7,044 bases of DNA from Anaerolineae bacterium (GCA_015486895.1 WFQT01000300.1:1-7044); one strand, 5' to 3'. Positions 1 to 5,627 are shown, counted from the stretch's first letter. Notes: a model not told the origin generated them from the letters alone. Made by a program: numbers and translations.

Positions 1-581
1 ATAGCATTCCCCATGTTGGCTGCTACCCGCTGCACCACATCCCCTCCCCACGGTAAAGGGTCTAAGCCGGTATGCTGCACCATAGCGTAAATAGCAATGG
101 GAATGCTAGTCACAACGACAGCATTGACCAATCGCTCCAACTGCTCATGCCGTCGCAGCTTGGCAGCCACCAGAGCAAAAAGAGCCATGTAAGTGTAAGT
201 GGTATAAGTTCCTTGCAGCCGCATGTAGGAACCCCAAAAGCTAGTGCGGGGAACCACCGAAAACAGCGTGCTCAGCAAATACACCAGTGCCAAGAGCAAC
301 GCCGGTAACAGTAACGGCGTCTCCCGAAACTGCCGCCAAAGTGAAAGAGAAGAGGCCGCTCCCTCCCTCGTTTCCCTCTTTACACCTAACGTGTCCACCT
401 GCTGCACCAACCAAGCAGCCACCATGACTAAGACAATGGAACGGAGCAGGGCAATTTTATCCGGCTCAAAGACACGATCGGAATAAATATCGAAATAAAG
501 AGGCGTTGCAATCAGAGCTGCTATCCAACCAGCTTCAATAATGGCATCCAAGAATAAAGTCAACTTGCTCTTCTGCTGCAT
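1..581 (-). CDS. O-antigen ligase/polymerase-type membrane protein, N-terminal part (left edge)
   Basis: Reading the minus strand from an ATG at 581-579 gives 193 uninterrupted residues that run off the left edge, so the C-terminal part is missing. The start has a strong Shine-Dalgarno site (AAGGAG, 589-594) seven bases upstream. The protein begins MQQKSKLTLF and has about five hydrophobic segments, near residues 14-30, 43-60, 90-107, 125-140 and 152-168. Motifs recalled from chloroflexal O-antigen ligase family proteins are visible: PLYFDIYSDRVFEPDK (27-42), a STLFSVVPRTSFWGSY-like loop (104-119) followed by RLQGTY, and PLPWGGD...RVAANMGNA (175-193). These proteins are integral inner-membrane enzymes that polymerise or transfer glycans; the catalytic Wzy_C region would lie outside the window. 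It is divergent from the regulator gene at 929. The family call is good, but the substrate is unknown; a membrane protein with C-terminal TPRs is another possibility. Confidence 0.8.
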   Translation of the reverse strand, partial: MQQKSKLTLFLDAIIEAGWIAALIATPLYFDIYSDRVFEPDKIALLRSIVLVMVAAWLVQQVDTLGVKRETREGAASSLSLWRQFRETPLLLPALLLALVYLLSTLFSVVPRTSFWGSYMRLQGTYTTYTYMALFALVAAKLRRHEQLERLVNAVVVTSIPIAIYAMVQHTGLDPLPWGGDVVQRVAANMGNA

Positions 582-588
582 GAAATTA

Positions 589-594
589 CTCCTT
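589..594 (-). promoter_or_regulatory. Shine-Dalgarno site of the O-antigen ligase-type gene
   Basis: AAGGAG on the minus strand, seven bases before the ATG at 581-579. It fixes the start of a gene that is otherwise truncated by the window edge. Confidence 0.75.
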
Positions 595-805
595 ACCCAT
601 CATCTACCGTCCAAATCCTTAACCATGTTACCGCAGACTTGGCAAACACGCAAGCGATCAGCCAATCGTAGTCATATCAAAAGACAGAAAAGGACCACAC
701 AGGAAGACACAAACCATTTCACAGTCATAGGAAATAGAAACACTCCCTCTTGTAGAACCTTACAAAACAAAAAAACAAGGCAAACGCAATACTAATCCGC
801 CATCT
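595..805. other. Divergent intergenic region
   Basis: This stretch lies between the minus-strand ligase-type gene and the plus-strand regulator promoter. It is rich in A and C on the plus strand and holds no convincing ORF: short open frames through it lack Shine-Dalgarno sites and recognisable protein sequence. One inverted repeat stands out, TTGTA-N6-TACAA at 750-765. I could not pick a strong minus-strand promoter for the ligase gene; TTGCGT-N17-TAACAT-like matches exist but are weak. Confidence 0.5.
750..765. promoter_or_regulatory. Inverted repeat, candidate operator
   Basis: TTGTA (750-754) and TACAA (761-765) form a perfect 5+5 inverted repeat around GAACCT. It lies about 40 bases upstream of the -35 element of the regulator promoter and between two divergent genes, a normal place for a GntR-family site. 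FCD-type GntR sites usually have a shorter centre (TNGTNNNACNA), so the match is loose and the role is inferred from position only. Confidence 0.3.
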
Positions 806-834
806 TTGACGAGGGCAATTTTCTTTAGTAAGAT
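806..834 (+). promoter_or_regulatory. Sigma70-type promoter of the GntR regulator
   Basis: TTGACG (806-811, five of six to consensus) is followed after 17 bases by TAAGAT (829-834, four of six). Transcription would start near 841 and give a leader of almost 90 bases before the GTG at 929. The TTG of the -35 element is also the first possible start codon of the long open frame, which explains why a naive ORF call would begin here. Confidence 0.55.
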
Positions 835-883
835 TTCATTACCCCCCACAGAAATGACGCCTAGTGCGATATCTGAAATGACC

Positions 884-895
884 GGGAATATTCCC
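884..895. promoter_or_regulatory. 12-bp perfect palindrome in the regulator leader
   Basis: GGGAATATTCCC is a perfect palindrome between the proposed promoter and the GTG start of the regulator. Just upstream, GAAATGAC occurs twice in direct orientation (851-858 and 875-882). The position fits an autoregulatory operator, but no known GntR site matches exactly and chance cannot be excluded. Confidence 0.35.
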
Positions 896-928
896 AAAGT
901 AAACTATAGCAACCAAGGAGAAAAAAGC

Positions 929-1663
929 GTGGGCATAAAGCCGAAGCGAGAACGTCGAGCCAATGTTGTTGCTCAAGTGGTGGAAAAAATGATCCATCAA
1001 CAACAACTCTCACCAGGAACACGTCTTCCTTCCGAACGGGCATTGGCAGCACAACTGGGAGTAAGCCGACCAACACTGCGAGAAGCACTTTGCATTTTAC
1101 AGGCACAGGATATTATCAACGTGCGTCCCGGCAGCGGCCTGTACGTCCAACAATCCCAGAATGTGTATAGCTCGCACGTTCTCTTCCCGGCAAACTTCGA
1201 CCAGGATCCACAAAGTTGGCAAGAGATATTTGAGATCCGCCTGGCAGTTGAGCCTACCATGGTGGCACGCTTAGCACCAGAGCTCACAGAGGAACAACTA
1301 CAAGCCCTGCAAGAGAAAACAGTCAAAATGAAACAAGCCATCCTCCAGGGAAGCACAATGGAGACATTACAGGCCGATGCCGATTTCCACTACATCTTAG
1401 CAGTCCTCAGCGGCAACCGCCTTTGGGCACATCTACTGGGTGTCTTTGTTAACTTCTTGGTCCAAGGGAGGTCGCAGTTACTCACCACATCAGGTCAAAC
1501 GCTACCGCTCCAGGATCACCAAGCCATTTTGGACGCGTTAGTACAGCAAAACGGCCCCTTAGCGGCTCAACTAATGCGCATCCATCTACAGCGTGGCATG
1601 CATTCCTTAGTTACTGCCCTGAAAAACAAGATGCAAATGAACGCAGAGGAAAAAAGCAATTGA
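929..1663 (+). CDS. GntR-family transcriptional regulator, FCD (FadR-like) subfamily
   Basis: A 244-residue DNA-binding regulator. The GTG at 929 is chosen because AAGGAG (915-920) sits eight bases upstream and because the protein then begins right at the winged helix; the open frame extends back to TTG 806, but that TTG is part of a -35 element. Residues about 9-74 are the GntR winged helix-turn-helix (PGTRLPSERALAAQLGVSRP, then VRPGSGLYV). Residues about 99-227 are the FCD effector domain. Its usual metal ligands are present in the order Asp150 and His154 (DADFH), His197 (DHQAI), His219 (RIHLQRG). Such proteins are usually repressors released by a small carboxylate or sugar-acid ligand. The stop codon overlaps the start of the cold-shock gene, so the two are translationally coupled. 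The ligand and targets are unknown; autoregulation is likely from the palindromes upstream. Confidence 0.9.
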   Translation: MGIKPKRERRANVVAQVVEKMIHQQQLSPGTRLPSERALAAQLGVSRPTLREALCILQAQDIINVRPGSGLYVQQSQNVYSSHVLFPANFDQDPQSWQEIFEIRLAVEPTMVARLAPELTEEQLQALQEKTVKMKQAILQGSTMETLQADADFHYILAVLSGNRLWAHLLGVFVNFLVQGRSQLLTTSGQTLPLQDHQAILDALVQQNGPLAAQLMRIHLQRGMHSLVTALKNKMQMNAEEKSN

Positions 1664-2016
1664 AACGACTACCTATGTCAACAACCCACCGTGAACGCAC
1701 TTGCCGCCGTTGCGGCGTTATTTTCCTGGTCCTGACGGAAGAAGATGCCCAATCTGATTACTGCCCCGCTTGTAGACATCTGCTGCCACCGCCGGGGAAT
1801 ATTCGCGGGCAAGTGCGCTGGTTCGACCGGCGCAAAGGTTTCGGCTTCGCTATGACCACGGATGGGCGCGATGTTTACCTAAGCCGGCACCAACTTACCC
1901 CGGCTGACGCACGACAGGTACACCGCCGGGCACTGCTCTCTTTCCGAGCCGAAAAAGGGCGTCATGGCTGGCAAGCTCGCGATGTCCACCTACTTCAACT
2001 AATTCCACCAGAATGA
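1660..2016 (+). CDS. Zinc-ribbon plus cold-shock-domain protein
   Basis: A 118-residue two-part protein. Residues 15-38 form a four-cysteine zinc ribbon: Cys15/Cys18 (CRRCG) and Cys35/Cys38 (CPAC). Residues about 46-113 form a cold-shock (OB-fold) domain: GQVRWFDRRKGFGFA contains the RNP1-like KGFGF motif and DVYLSRHQL the RNP2-like strand. It should bind single-stranded RNA or DNA in the cytoplasm. It is longer than a classic 65-70 residue Csp because of the N-terminal ribbon. The start is TTG 1660, which overlaps the preceding stop as TTGA and has AGAGGA (1645-1650) nine bases upstream; ATG 1675 is an alternative but has no Shine-Dalgarno site. The aromatic residues of RNP2 are partly replaced (Tyr and Leu for the usual Phe-Val-His), so RNA affinity may differ from CspA. 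The target is unknown. Confidence 0.82.
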   Translation: MKRLPMSTTHRERTCRRCGVIFLVLTEEDAQSDYCPACRHLLPPPGNIRGQVRWFDRRKGFGFAMTTDGRDVYLSRHQLTPADARQVHRRALLSFRAEKGRHGWQARDVHLLQLIPPE

Positions 2017-2154
2017 GAAAATTTTGAACTTCCCTTAAAATGCTGTGAAAACATGTGTTGATCTATAACTAAAACCAAAAACACCATTGTCCAGCAACAT
2101 ACACAATGGACACTTCATTCAACGCTAACGCCAAACATACACAGGAGAGCAACC
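2017..2154 (+). other. Intergenic region before the methyltransferase
   Basis: These 138 AT-rich bases separate the cold-shock gene from the methyltransferase. They contain an inverted repeat, CCATTGT (2084-2090) and ACAATGG (2103-2109) around a 12-base loop, with no following T-run. TATAAC (2064-2069) could be a -10 element, but no convincing -35 accompanies it. No intrinsic terminator is evident, so read-through from the regulator operon is possible. Confidence 0.4.
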
Positions 2155-2763
2155 TTGTTTCCTTTTCTAAAAAAGCTCCTTGCAAACACACCAATGAACA
2201 AATCCACCAGCGCCTATGAGTTCGCCCTGGAAAAAATCACTTTGCCCCCCACCCCATTGGTACTAGACCTGGGCAGCGGCCAGGGTACAGGAACAGCTTA
2301 CTTAAGTCGCGCCCTATCTGGCGCCAACATCATCGGGCTTGATGCAACATACGACTGTCTAAACTGGGAAACGTTAGCTACCGGGGCAGGACATGTTTCC
2401 TTTGTACAAGGAGACGCCCGGGAAATGCCGTTGGCCGGAGAGCGTTTCGACGCCCTCTTCGCCGTTATGACATTTCACTGTTTGCCCGAGCCAGAGAGGG
2501 TATTTCAAGAAATGGCACGACTCTTGCTTCCGGGCGGCGTTTTGGTCATTGCAGATGTCGACGGGCACCACTGGATGGCACGGCCGTTCGAGTGGGTAGA
2601 ACATTTAGCCATTAGCCCAATCACCCGCGCTTACACCGAAGAGGCGTTTCACCAACTGGCAATCAAAGCCGGATTGACCCACATCTCCGTTTACAGCCGT
2701 CCCAACCGGAAGAGCTTCATGATGTGGTTTGTTGCCTATAAAGAGACCGATAGGGCAACGTAA
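2155..2763 (+). CDS. Class I SAM-dependent methyltransferase
   Basis: A 202-residue cytoplasmic methyltransferase of the Methyltransf_11/UbiE-like group. Motif I is VLDLGSGQGTG (36-46), and the ribose-binding acid is Asp63 in IGLDATYD (60-67). GDAREMPL (86-93) and the FDALFAVMTFHCL stretch (98-110) are motif II-like, and LLLPGGVLVIADV (123-135) is motif III. The C-terminal third (about 140-202) is the variable substrate region. The TTG start is supported by AGGAGAG (2143-2149) with seven bases from GGAG to the start codon; the in-frame ATG at 2194 lacks such a site. It follows the regulator/cold-shock genes in the same direction but 138 bases away, and converges on the permease gene. The substrate cannot be told from the sequence; a lipid, quinone or small-molecule substrate is as likely as any. 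Confidence 0.85.
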   Translation: MFPFLKKLLANTPMNKSTSAYEFALEKITLPPTPLVLDLGSGQGTGTAYLSRALSGANIIGLDATYDCLNWETLATGAGHVSFVQGDAREMPLAGERFDALFAVMTFHCLPEPERVFQEMARLLLPGGVLVIADVDGHHWMARPFEWVEHLAISPITRAYTEEAFHQLAIKAGLTHISVYSRPNRKSFMMWFVAYKETDRAT

Positions 2764-2764
2764 C

Positions 2765-2784
2765 AGGGCGACACCTGCCGCCCT
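2765..2784. terminator. Weak hairpin between convergent genes
   Basis: AGGGCG (2765-2770) can pair with CGCCCT (2779-2784) around an eight-base loop, directly after the methyltransferase stop and before the convergent permease stop. No T-run follows on either strand. A competing pairing, GGCGACA (2767-2773) with TGTCGCC (2810-2816), also exists. It could help 3'-end formation but is not a textbook intrinsic terminator. Confidence 0.3.
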
Positions 2785-2799
2785 TCGTACCCAATATAT

Positions 2800-4041
2800 T
2801 CACCCTGCCTGTCGCCACACTTGCCATAACGTTCGTAACGAAGGGCGCTTGCCATACATGAGAATGCCAACGCGGAAAATGCGGGCGCCAATCCATAAAG
2901 CCACTGGAATCGTCACGACGATGCTCAAAATACTCAGTACAATGTCAATTCCCGGAACGCTTCCCATCGGCAAGCGCATCATCATCATGGTCGGAGCCGT
3001 CAGTGGAAAATAGCTCAAGAGTCGCAAGCCAAGGCCGTTAGGATTGCTAAAAGCGAAACCGGCCACCATATAAGGAATCGCTGCGAAAAAAGAGAAAATG
3101 CCAGAAATCTGTTGCGACTCTTTCAGATTGCTCCCCACCGATCCGGTAGTCGCCATAATCACGGCGTACATTGTAAAGCCTAAGAGGTAATAGACCAGCG
3201 CTAATAACACCATCCGCAACATGCCAGGCAGCGAAAGTTGTACGGCCATGAGGAACACCGAACCGCTGGAGAACACCAACACTGAAAGTACCCAAATTAG
3301 CACCTGCGTCAACCCCACTGCCCCCAACCCTACAATTTTACCTGCCAGCAACTCTCGCGCCGAAACAGAAGAGAGAATAATTTCCACAATACGATTCTCT
3401 TTCTCCTCGGCAATGCCTTGCAGCAAATAGCCAGCAGAAGTAAAAATAGTAATCACCAGCAAGATTGAAAAGAAGTAAGGCACCAGGAAAGCGTAAACTT
3501 CGCCAAGAGGACCACGGTTTTCACTCTCACCTTTGCTACTCACTTGCACAGTGCTGAAATGCGCCGGATGAGCTGCGCGTTGCCGCAAAGCCGGATTTTC
3601 ATTGCGCAGAAGATGCGACACCAAAAAGGCATCCATTCGTGGAGAATCAGTCAGCATTCCCGACTGCAACCCGCTGCCTTGTAGCACTAACAATTGTACT
3701 TTGCCGTTACTCAGGTAAGCAGATGGCACGACCAGCAGTGCTGATACATCTCCAGCCAATAAGGCTTTCCGTCCCGCCGTTTCATCTGGGTAGGGCCTAA
3801 ACTGGTCTTGGAATTCCGCCAAAATCGGCGTGAAAATACTGCTGTGGTCCACAACACCAACCTCTCCCGGAGTACTGCCAAAGGCTTTCTCCAACAATTG
3901 AGAGGCAGAGCCGCTGAAAAACATCATAACCCCTAAAGCAATGATCACTGTCAACGGCACCAAAGCAGTTACTACCAAGAATCCAGTACGGCGGATGTTG
4001 GTGCCATATTCACGCCGGGCAATCACCAAAACATTACGCAT
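2800..4041 (-). CDS. ABC-2 type transporter permease (NatB-like)
   Basis: A 413-residue integral membrane subunit of an ABC exporter. The layout is typical of the ABC2_membrane_3/NatB family: one N-terminal transmembrane helix (about 20-42), a large extracytoplasmic domain (about 43-180), then about five more helices (about 183-205, 234-257, 272-297, 313-331, 366-389). After the second helix comes the hallmark EEKENRIVEIILSS...ELLAGKI.G (212-238), the coupling region that contacts the ATPase. The C-terminal RIFRVGILMYGKRPSL (388-402) is also a family signature. The ATG at 4041 overlaps the last eight bases of the ATPase gene and has GGAGG (4047-4051) five bases upstream, so the two subunits are translationally coupled. 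Family members export sodium, peptides or drugs; the substrate here is unknown. Confidence 0.9.
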   Translation of the reverse strand: MRNVLVIARREYGTNIRRTGFLVVTALVPLTVIIALGVMMFFSGSASQLLEKAFGSTPGEVGVVDHSSIFTPILAEFQDQFRPYPDETAGRKALLAGDVSALLVVPSAYLSNGKVQLLVLQGSGLQSGMLTDSPRMDAFLVSHLLRNENPALRQRAAHPAHFSTVQVSSKGESENRGPLGEVYAFLVPYFFSILLVITIFTSAGYLLQGIAEEKENRIVEIILSSVSARELLAGKIVGLGAVGLTQVLIWVLSVLVFSSGSVFLMAVQLSLPGMLRMVLLALVYYLLGFTMYAVIMATTGSVGSNLKESQQISGIFSFFAAIPYMVAGFAFSNPNGLGLRLLSYFPLTAPTMMMMRLPMGSVPGIDIVLSILSIVVTIPVALWIGARIFRVGILMYGKRPSLRTLWQVWRQAG

Positions 4042-4933
4042 GGCGCCCTCCCTCTACCACCTGGATGAAGATCTCCGCCAACGGCTTGGCCGCGACTTGG
4101 AAAGAGAGCACGGGGATGCGCCGGGCAACTAGATCCGAGAGTAAATCCTGTGTCGAAGTTGTCTCAGCCAAAGAGAGGATCCACCCATCATCAACAGATT
4201 CTCGCCGCACTACACCGGGCAAATCTGCCGGCAACGCCCCCTCCGTGGATAGCCGCACCGTGTGGCCGGCATACTGACGTTTAATCTCCGCCAAAGATCC
4301 ATACAAAAGTGCTTCACCCTGGTTCATGAGCAGGATACGGTCACAAAGCGCTTCCACCAGGTTCATCTGGTGGGAGCTAAGCATCAGCCCTTTCCCTGCC
4401 TGGCGCTGCTCTATCAGCAAGGTTTTCACCGCTTCCAGATTCACCGGGTCCAGGCCTTGAAACGGCTCATCCATAATCAGCAAGTCAGGGTCATTGACCA
4501 TCGCTGCTAAAACCTGCAATTTCTGTTGCATTCCCCGGCTTAGCTCGCGCACTTTGCTTTTCGCCCAGTCGGCTAAACCAACTTTCTCCAGCAGCATTTT
4601 CGCCCGCTTCCGGGCCGCAGGCCGCTGCCATCCTTTTAGCTCCGCTAAGTAAACCAGCACATCAAGAACACCCATGTTGAGATAAAGCCCGCGCTCTTCG
4701 GGCAAGTAGCCCACCCGATGCTTCGCCTGGCGTGGTACTCCGCCTAATACCTCCACCGAACCGCCATCCGCCTGGATAATATCCATAATAATGCGTATCG
4801 TCGTCGTCTTTCCAGCGCCATTAGGCCCTAAAAGACCAAAGACCTCCCCGGAGGAGAGGTCAAAACTCAGATCGCGTACCGCTTCCAGTTTGGCATATCG
4901 CTTCTGTAGATGCGAGACAAGCAGCATCGGCAT
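4034..4933 (-). CDS. ABC transporter ATP-binding protein (NatA-like)
   Basis: A 299-residue nucleotide-binding subunit, counted from ATG 4933. In order it has Walker A GPNGAGKTT (36-44), a Q-loop region in which the usual glutamine is replaced within YLPEERGLY (76-84), signature LSRGMQQ (131-137), Walker B LLIMDEP (151-157) and the switch histidine in SSHQM (His188). The C-terminal 80 residues are the DUF4162-type extension of NatA-like proteins. All catalytic motifs are intact. The start is chosen from spacing: GGAGG (4943-4947) is nine bases from ATG 4933, but only three from GTG 4939; GTG 4936 is also possible. It follows the DUF59 gene by 24 bases and overlaps the permease by eight, forming one operon. 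It powers the NatB-like permease at the inner face of the membrane. Confidence 0.92.
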   Translation of the reverse strand: MPMLLVSHLQKRYAKLEAVRDLSFDLSSGEVFGLLGPNGAGKTTTIRIIMDIIQADGGSVEVLGGVPRQAKHRVGYLPEERGLYLNMGVLDVLVYLAELKGWQRPAARKRAKMLLEKVGLADWAKSKVRELSRGMQQKLQVLAAMVNDPDLLIMDEPFQGLDPVNLEAVKTLLIEQRQAGKGLMLSSHQMNLVEALCDRILLMNQGEALLYGSLAEIKRQYAGHTVRLSTEGALPADLPGVVRRESVDDGWILSLAETTSTQDLLSDLVARRIPVLSFQVAAKPLAEIFIQVVEGGRHA

Positions 4934-4957
4934 CACCACCGCCCTCCTTTAGAAAAC

Positions 4958-5257
4958 TTAGTCGCGCCAGTAAGCACGCTCTTTCTGAAAAAAGGCTTCT
5001 CGCTCTTCCGCATCCATCTCAGCCAAGTAAACCCGTTTAAGAGTACTACCTTGGGCCACTACTGCCTGGTATAGACTGCTAACCATATAATTGCGTACTG
5101 CTTCCGGGATACCCACAGATGGAACGACTAAGGTCAATGTCACACCATCATTTTCCACCTTAACATCCTGCACCATGCCCAAATCTACAAGCGGAAGTGC
5201 GATTTCTGGATGCTCTACTTTATTGATAGCTGCAATAATTTCTTCTGCCGTCGCCAT
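4958..5257 (-). CDS. DUF59/MIP18-family (FeS assembly-like) protein lacking the usual cysteine
   Basis: A 99-residue protein of the DUF59 (MIP18, SufT/PaaD-like) family. The fold signature is visible: EEIIAAINKVEHPEI (5-19), LVDLGMVQDVKVENDGVTLTLVVP (23-46), then SVGIPEAVRNYMVSSL (47-62). Family members that help assemble or deliver iron-sulfur clusters carry a cysteine in the motif near GCP; here it reads GIP and the whole protein has no cysteine. The C-terminal tail EMDAEEREAFFQKERAYW is acidic and aromatic. The ATG at 5257 has GGAGG (5264-5268) six bases upstream. It is the first gene of an operon with the ABC exporter. A role in cluster chemistry is therefore doubtful; a scaffold or regulatory role is inference. 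Confidence 0.82.
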   Translation of the reverse strand: MATAEEIIAAINKVEHPEIALPLVDLGMVQDVKVENDGVTLTLVVPSVGIPEAVRNYMVSSLYQAVVAQGSTLKRVYLAEMDAEEREAFFQKERAYWRD

Positions 5258-5263
5258 ATCTTG

Positions 5264-5268
5264 CCTCC
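5264..5268 (-). promoter_or_regulatory. Shine-Dalgarno site of the DUF59 gene
   Basis: GGAGG on the minus strand lies six bases before the ATG. It sits immediately downstream of the predicted leader stem-loop (5279-5330), so it should be free when that stem is folded. Confidence 0.65.
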
Positions 5269-5278
5269 AGCAAAGTGA

Positions 5279-5330
5279 TCACTCCGAGCACATCTGGTGT
5301 ATGCTCACACCCCGAACATCTCGCGAGTGA
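5279..5330 (-). promoter_or_regulatory. Stem-loop filling the leader of the DUF59-ABC operon
   Basis: TCACTCCGAG (5279-5288) is complementary to CTCG (5320-5323) plus GAGTGA (5325-5330), a ten-pair stem interrupted only by the single base at 5324. Inside it, GGTGT (5296-5300) pairs with ACACC (5307-5311) around a six-base loop. On the minus strand the stem starts at or within a few bases of the predicted transcription start (about 5328) and ends before the Shine-Dalgarno site. Its lower end also overlaps the perfect palindrome AGTGATCACT (5274-5283). It may be an mRNA-stabilising or regulatory leader, or a DNA operator; I recognise no known riboswitch. Confidence 0.5.
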
Positions 5331-5334
5331 ACTC

Positions 5335-5362
5335 ATTGTACAAAAAATATTGGAACTGTCAA
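5335..5362 (-). promoter_or_regulatory. Sigma70-type promoter of the DUF59-ABC exporter operon
   Basis: Read on the minus strand, TTGACA (5362-5357, six of six) is followed after 16 bases by TACAAT (5340-5335, five of six). The spacer contains a run of six T. This is the best promoter in the window. The start point would fall near 5328 and give a leader of about 70 bases before the DUF59 ATG. Confidence 0.75.
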
Positions 5363-5394
5363 CTTGGCACTTTTGCACAGTCTGGTGCCAGGTT
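5361..5394. promoter_or_regulatory. Ten-base inverted repeat between two divergent promoters
   Basis: AACTTGGCAC (5361-5370) and GTGCCAGGTT (5385-5394) match at nine of ten positions as an inverted repeat around 14 bases. The left arm touches the -35 hexamer of the minus-strand promoter, and the element lies about 40 bases upstream of the plus-strand -35. A related direct copy, AACTTTTCGGCACTT, occurs at 5411-5425. The position suggests an operator shared by both divergent operons; the binding protein is unknown. Confidence 0.4.
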
Positions 5395-5432
5395 CTCTGG
5401 GCCATGATCCAACTTTTCGGCACTTCATGTCT

Positions 5433-5462
5433 TTGCCCAATAGTAGCCTTCAGGGCTATAAT
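5433..5462 (+). promoter_or_regulatory. Sigma70-type promoter of the FchA-FolD genes
   Basis: A perfect TATAAT (5457-5462) is preceded at 18 bases by TTGCCC (5433-5438, four of six). Transcription would begin around 5468-5470, leaving a leader of about 160 bases before the FchA start codon. Confidence 0.6.
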
Positions 5463-5467
5463 AGATA

Positions 5468-5580
5468 GGCGAACAGCAAAGTTTGCATCGCCAATATCAT
5501 AAACAGTATTCTCTCAAAAAGTAGGGGTGAACTCTTGCGGTAGTCCATCTGGGTAGGTGAAAGACCTGCCCTTACCCCCA
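5468..5580 (+). promoter_or_regulatory. Structured 5' leader of the FchA mRNA
   Basis: Two structures can be drawn in the long leader. At its 5' end GGCGA (5468-5472) pairs with TCGCC (5488-5492), enclosing GCAA/TTGC (5476-5479 with 5483-5486). Further on, GGGGTGA (5524-5530) pairs with TTACCCC (5572-5578), with one G-U, and encloses an abutting hairpin GGGTAGGT (5551-5558) / ACCTGCCC (5564-5571) with a GAAAG loop. No T-run follows, so any control would more likely act on translation or stability than by intrinsic termination. The sequence does not match the THF or ZTP riboswitch cores as I remember them. Confidence 0.45.
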
Positions 5581-5627
5581 GGATATTGAGAAGGTACCAC
5601 AAACACATATCAAAGGAGAAATGTGCC

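Noticed and set aside
72..486. Two overlapping plus-strand open frames
   Set aside because: They lie opposite the minus-strand O-antigen ligase-type gene. Their products are low-complexity, serine/glutamine/asparagine-rich and unlike any known protein, and they lack Shine-Dalgarno sites.
541..795. 84-residue plus-strand open frame in the divergent region
   Set aside because: It has no ribosome-binding site, a composition dominated by Lys, Thr, Arg and Asn, and no recognisable motif. It partly overlaps the start of the ligase-type gene.
1794..1806. GGGGAATATTCGC, resembling the palindrome at 884-895
   Set aside because: It lies inside the cold-shock gene, encodes Gly-Asn-Ile, and breaks the symmetry of the right arm; chance similarity is the simplest explanation.
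2084..2109. CCATTGT/ACAATGG hairpin as an intrinsic terminator of the cold-shock gene
   Set aside because: The stem is AT-rich and only seven pairs, with a 12-base loop and no T-run after it.
4934..4939. GTG 4939 as the ATPase start
   Set aside because: Only three bases separate it from the GGAGG core; ATG 4933, nine bases away, is better placed. GTG 4936 cannot be fully excluded.
5468..5627. THF or ZTP riboswitch upstream of fchA
   Set aside because: The context fits, but the conserved cores of both classes as I remember them cannot be found, so the element is listed only as a structured leader.
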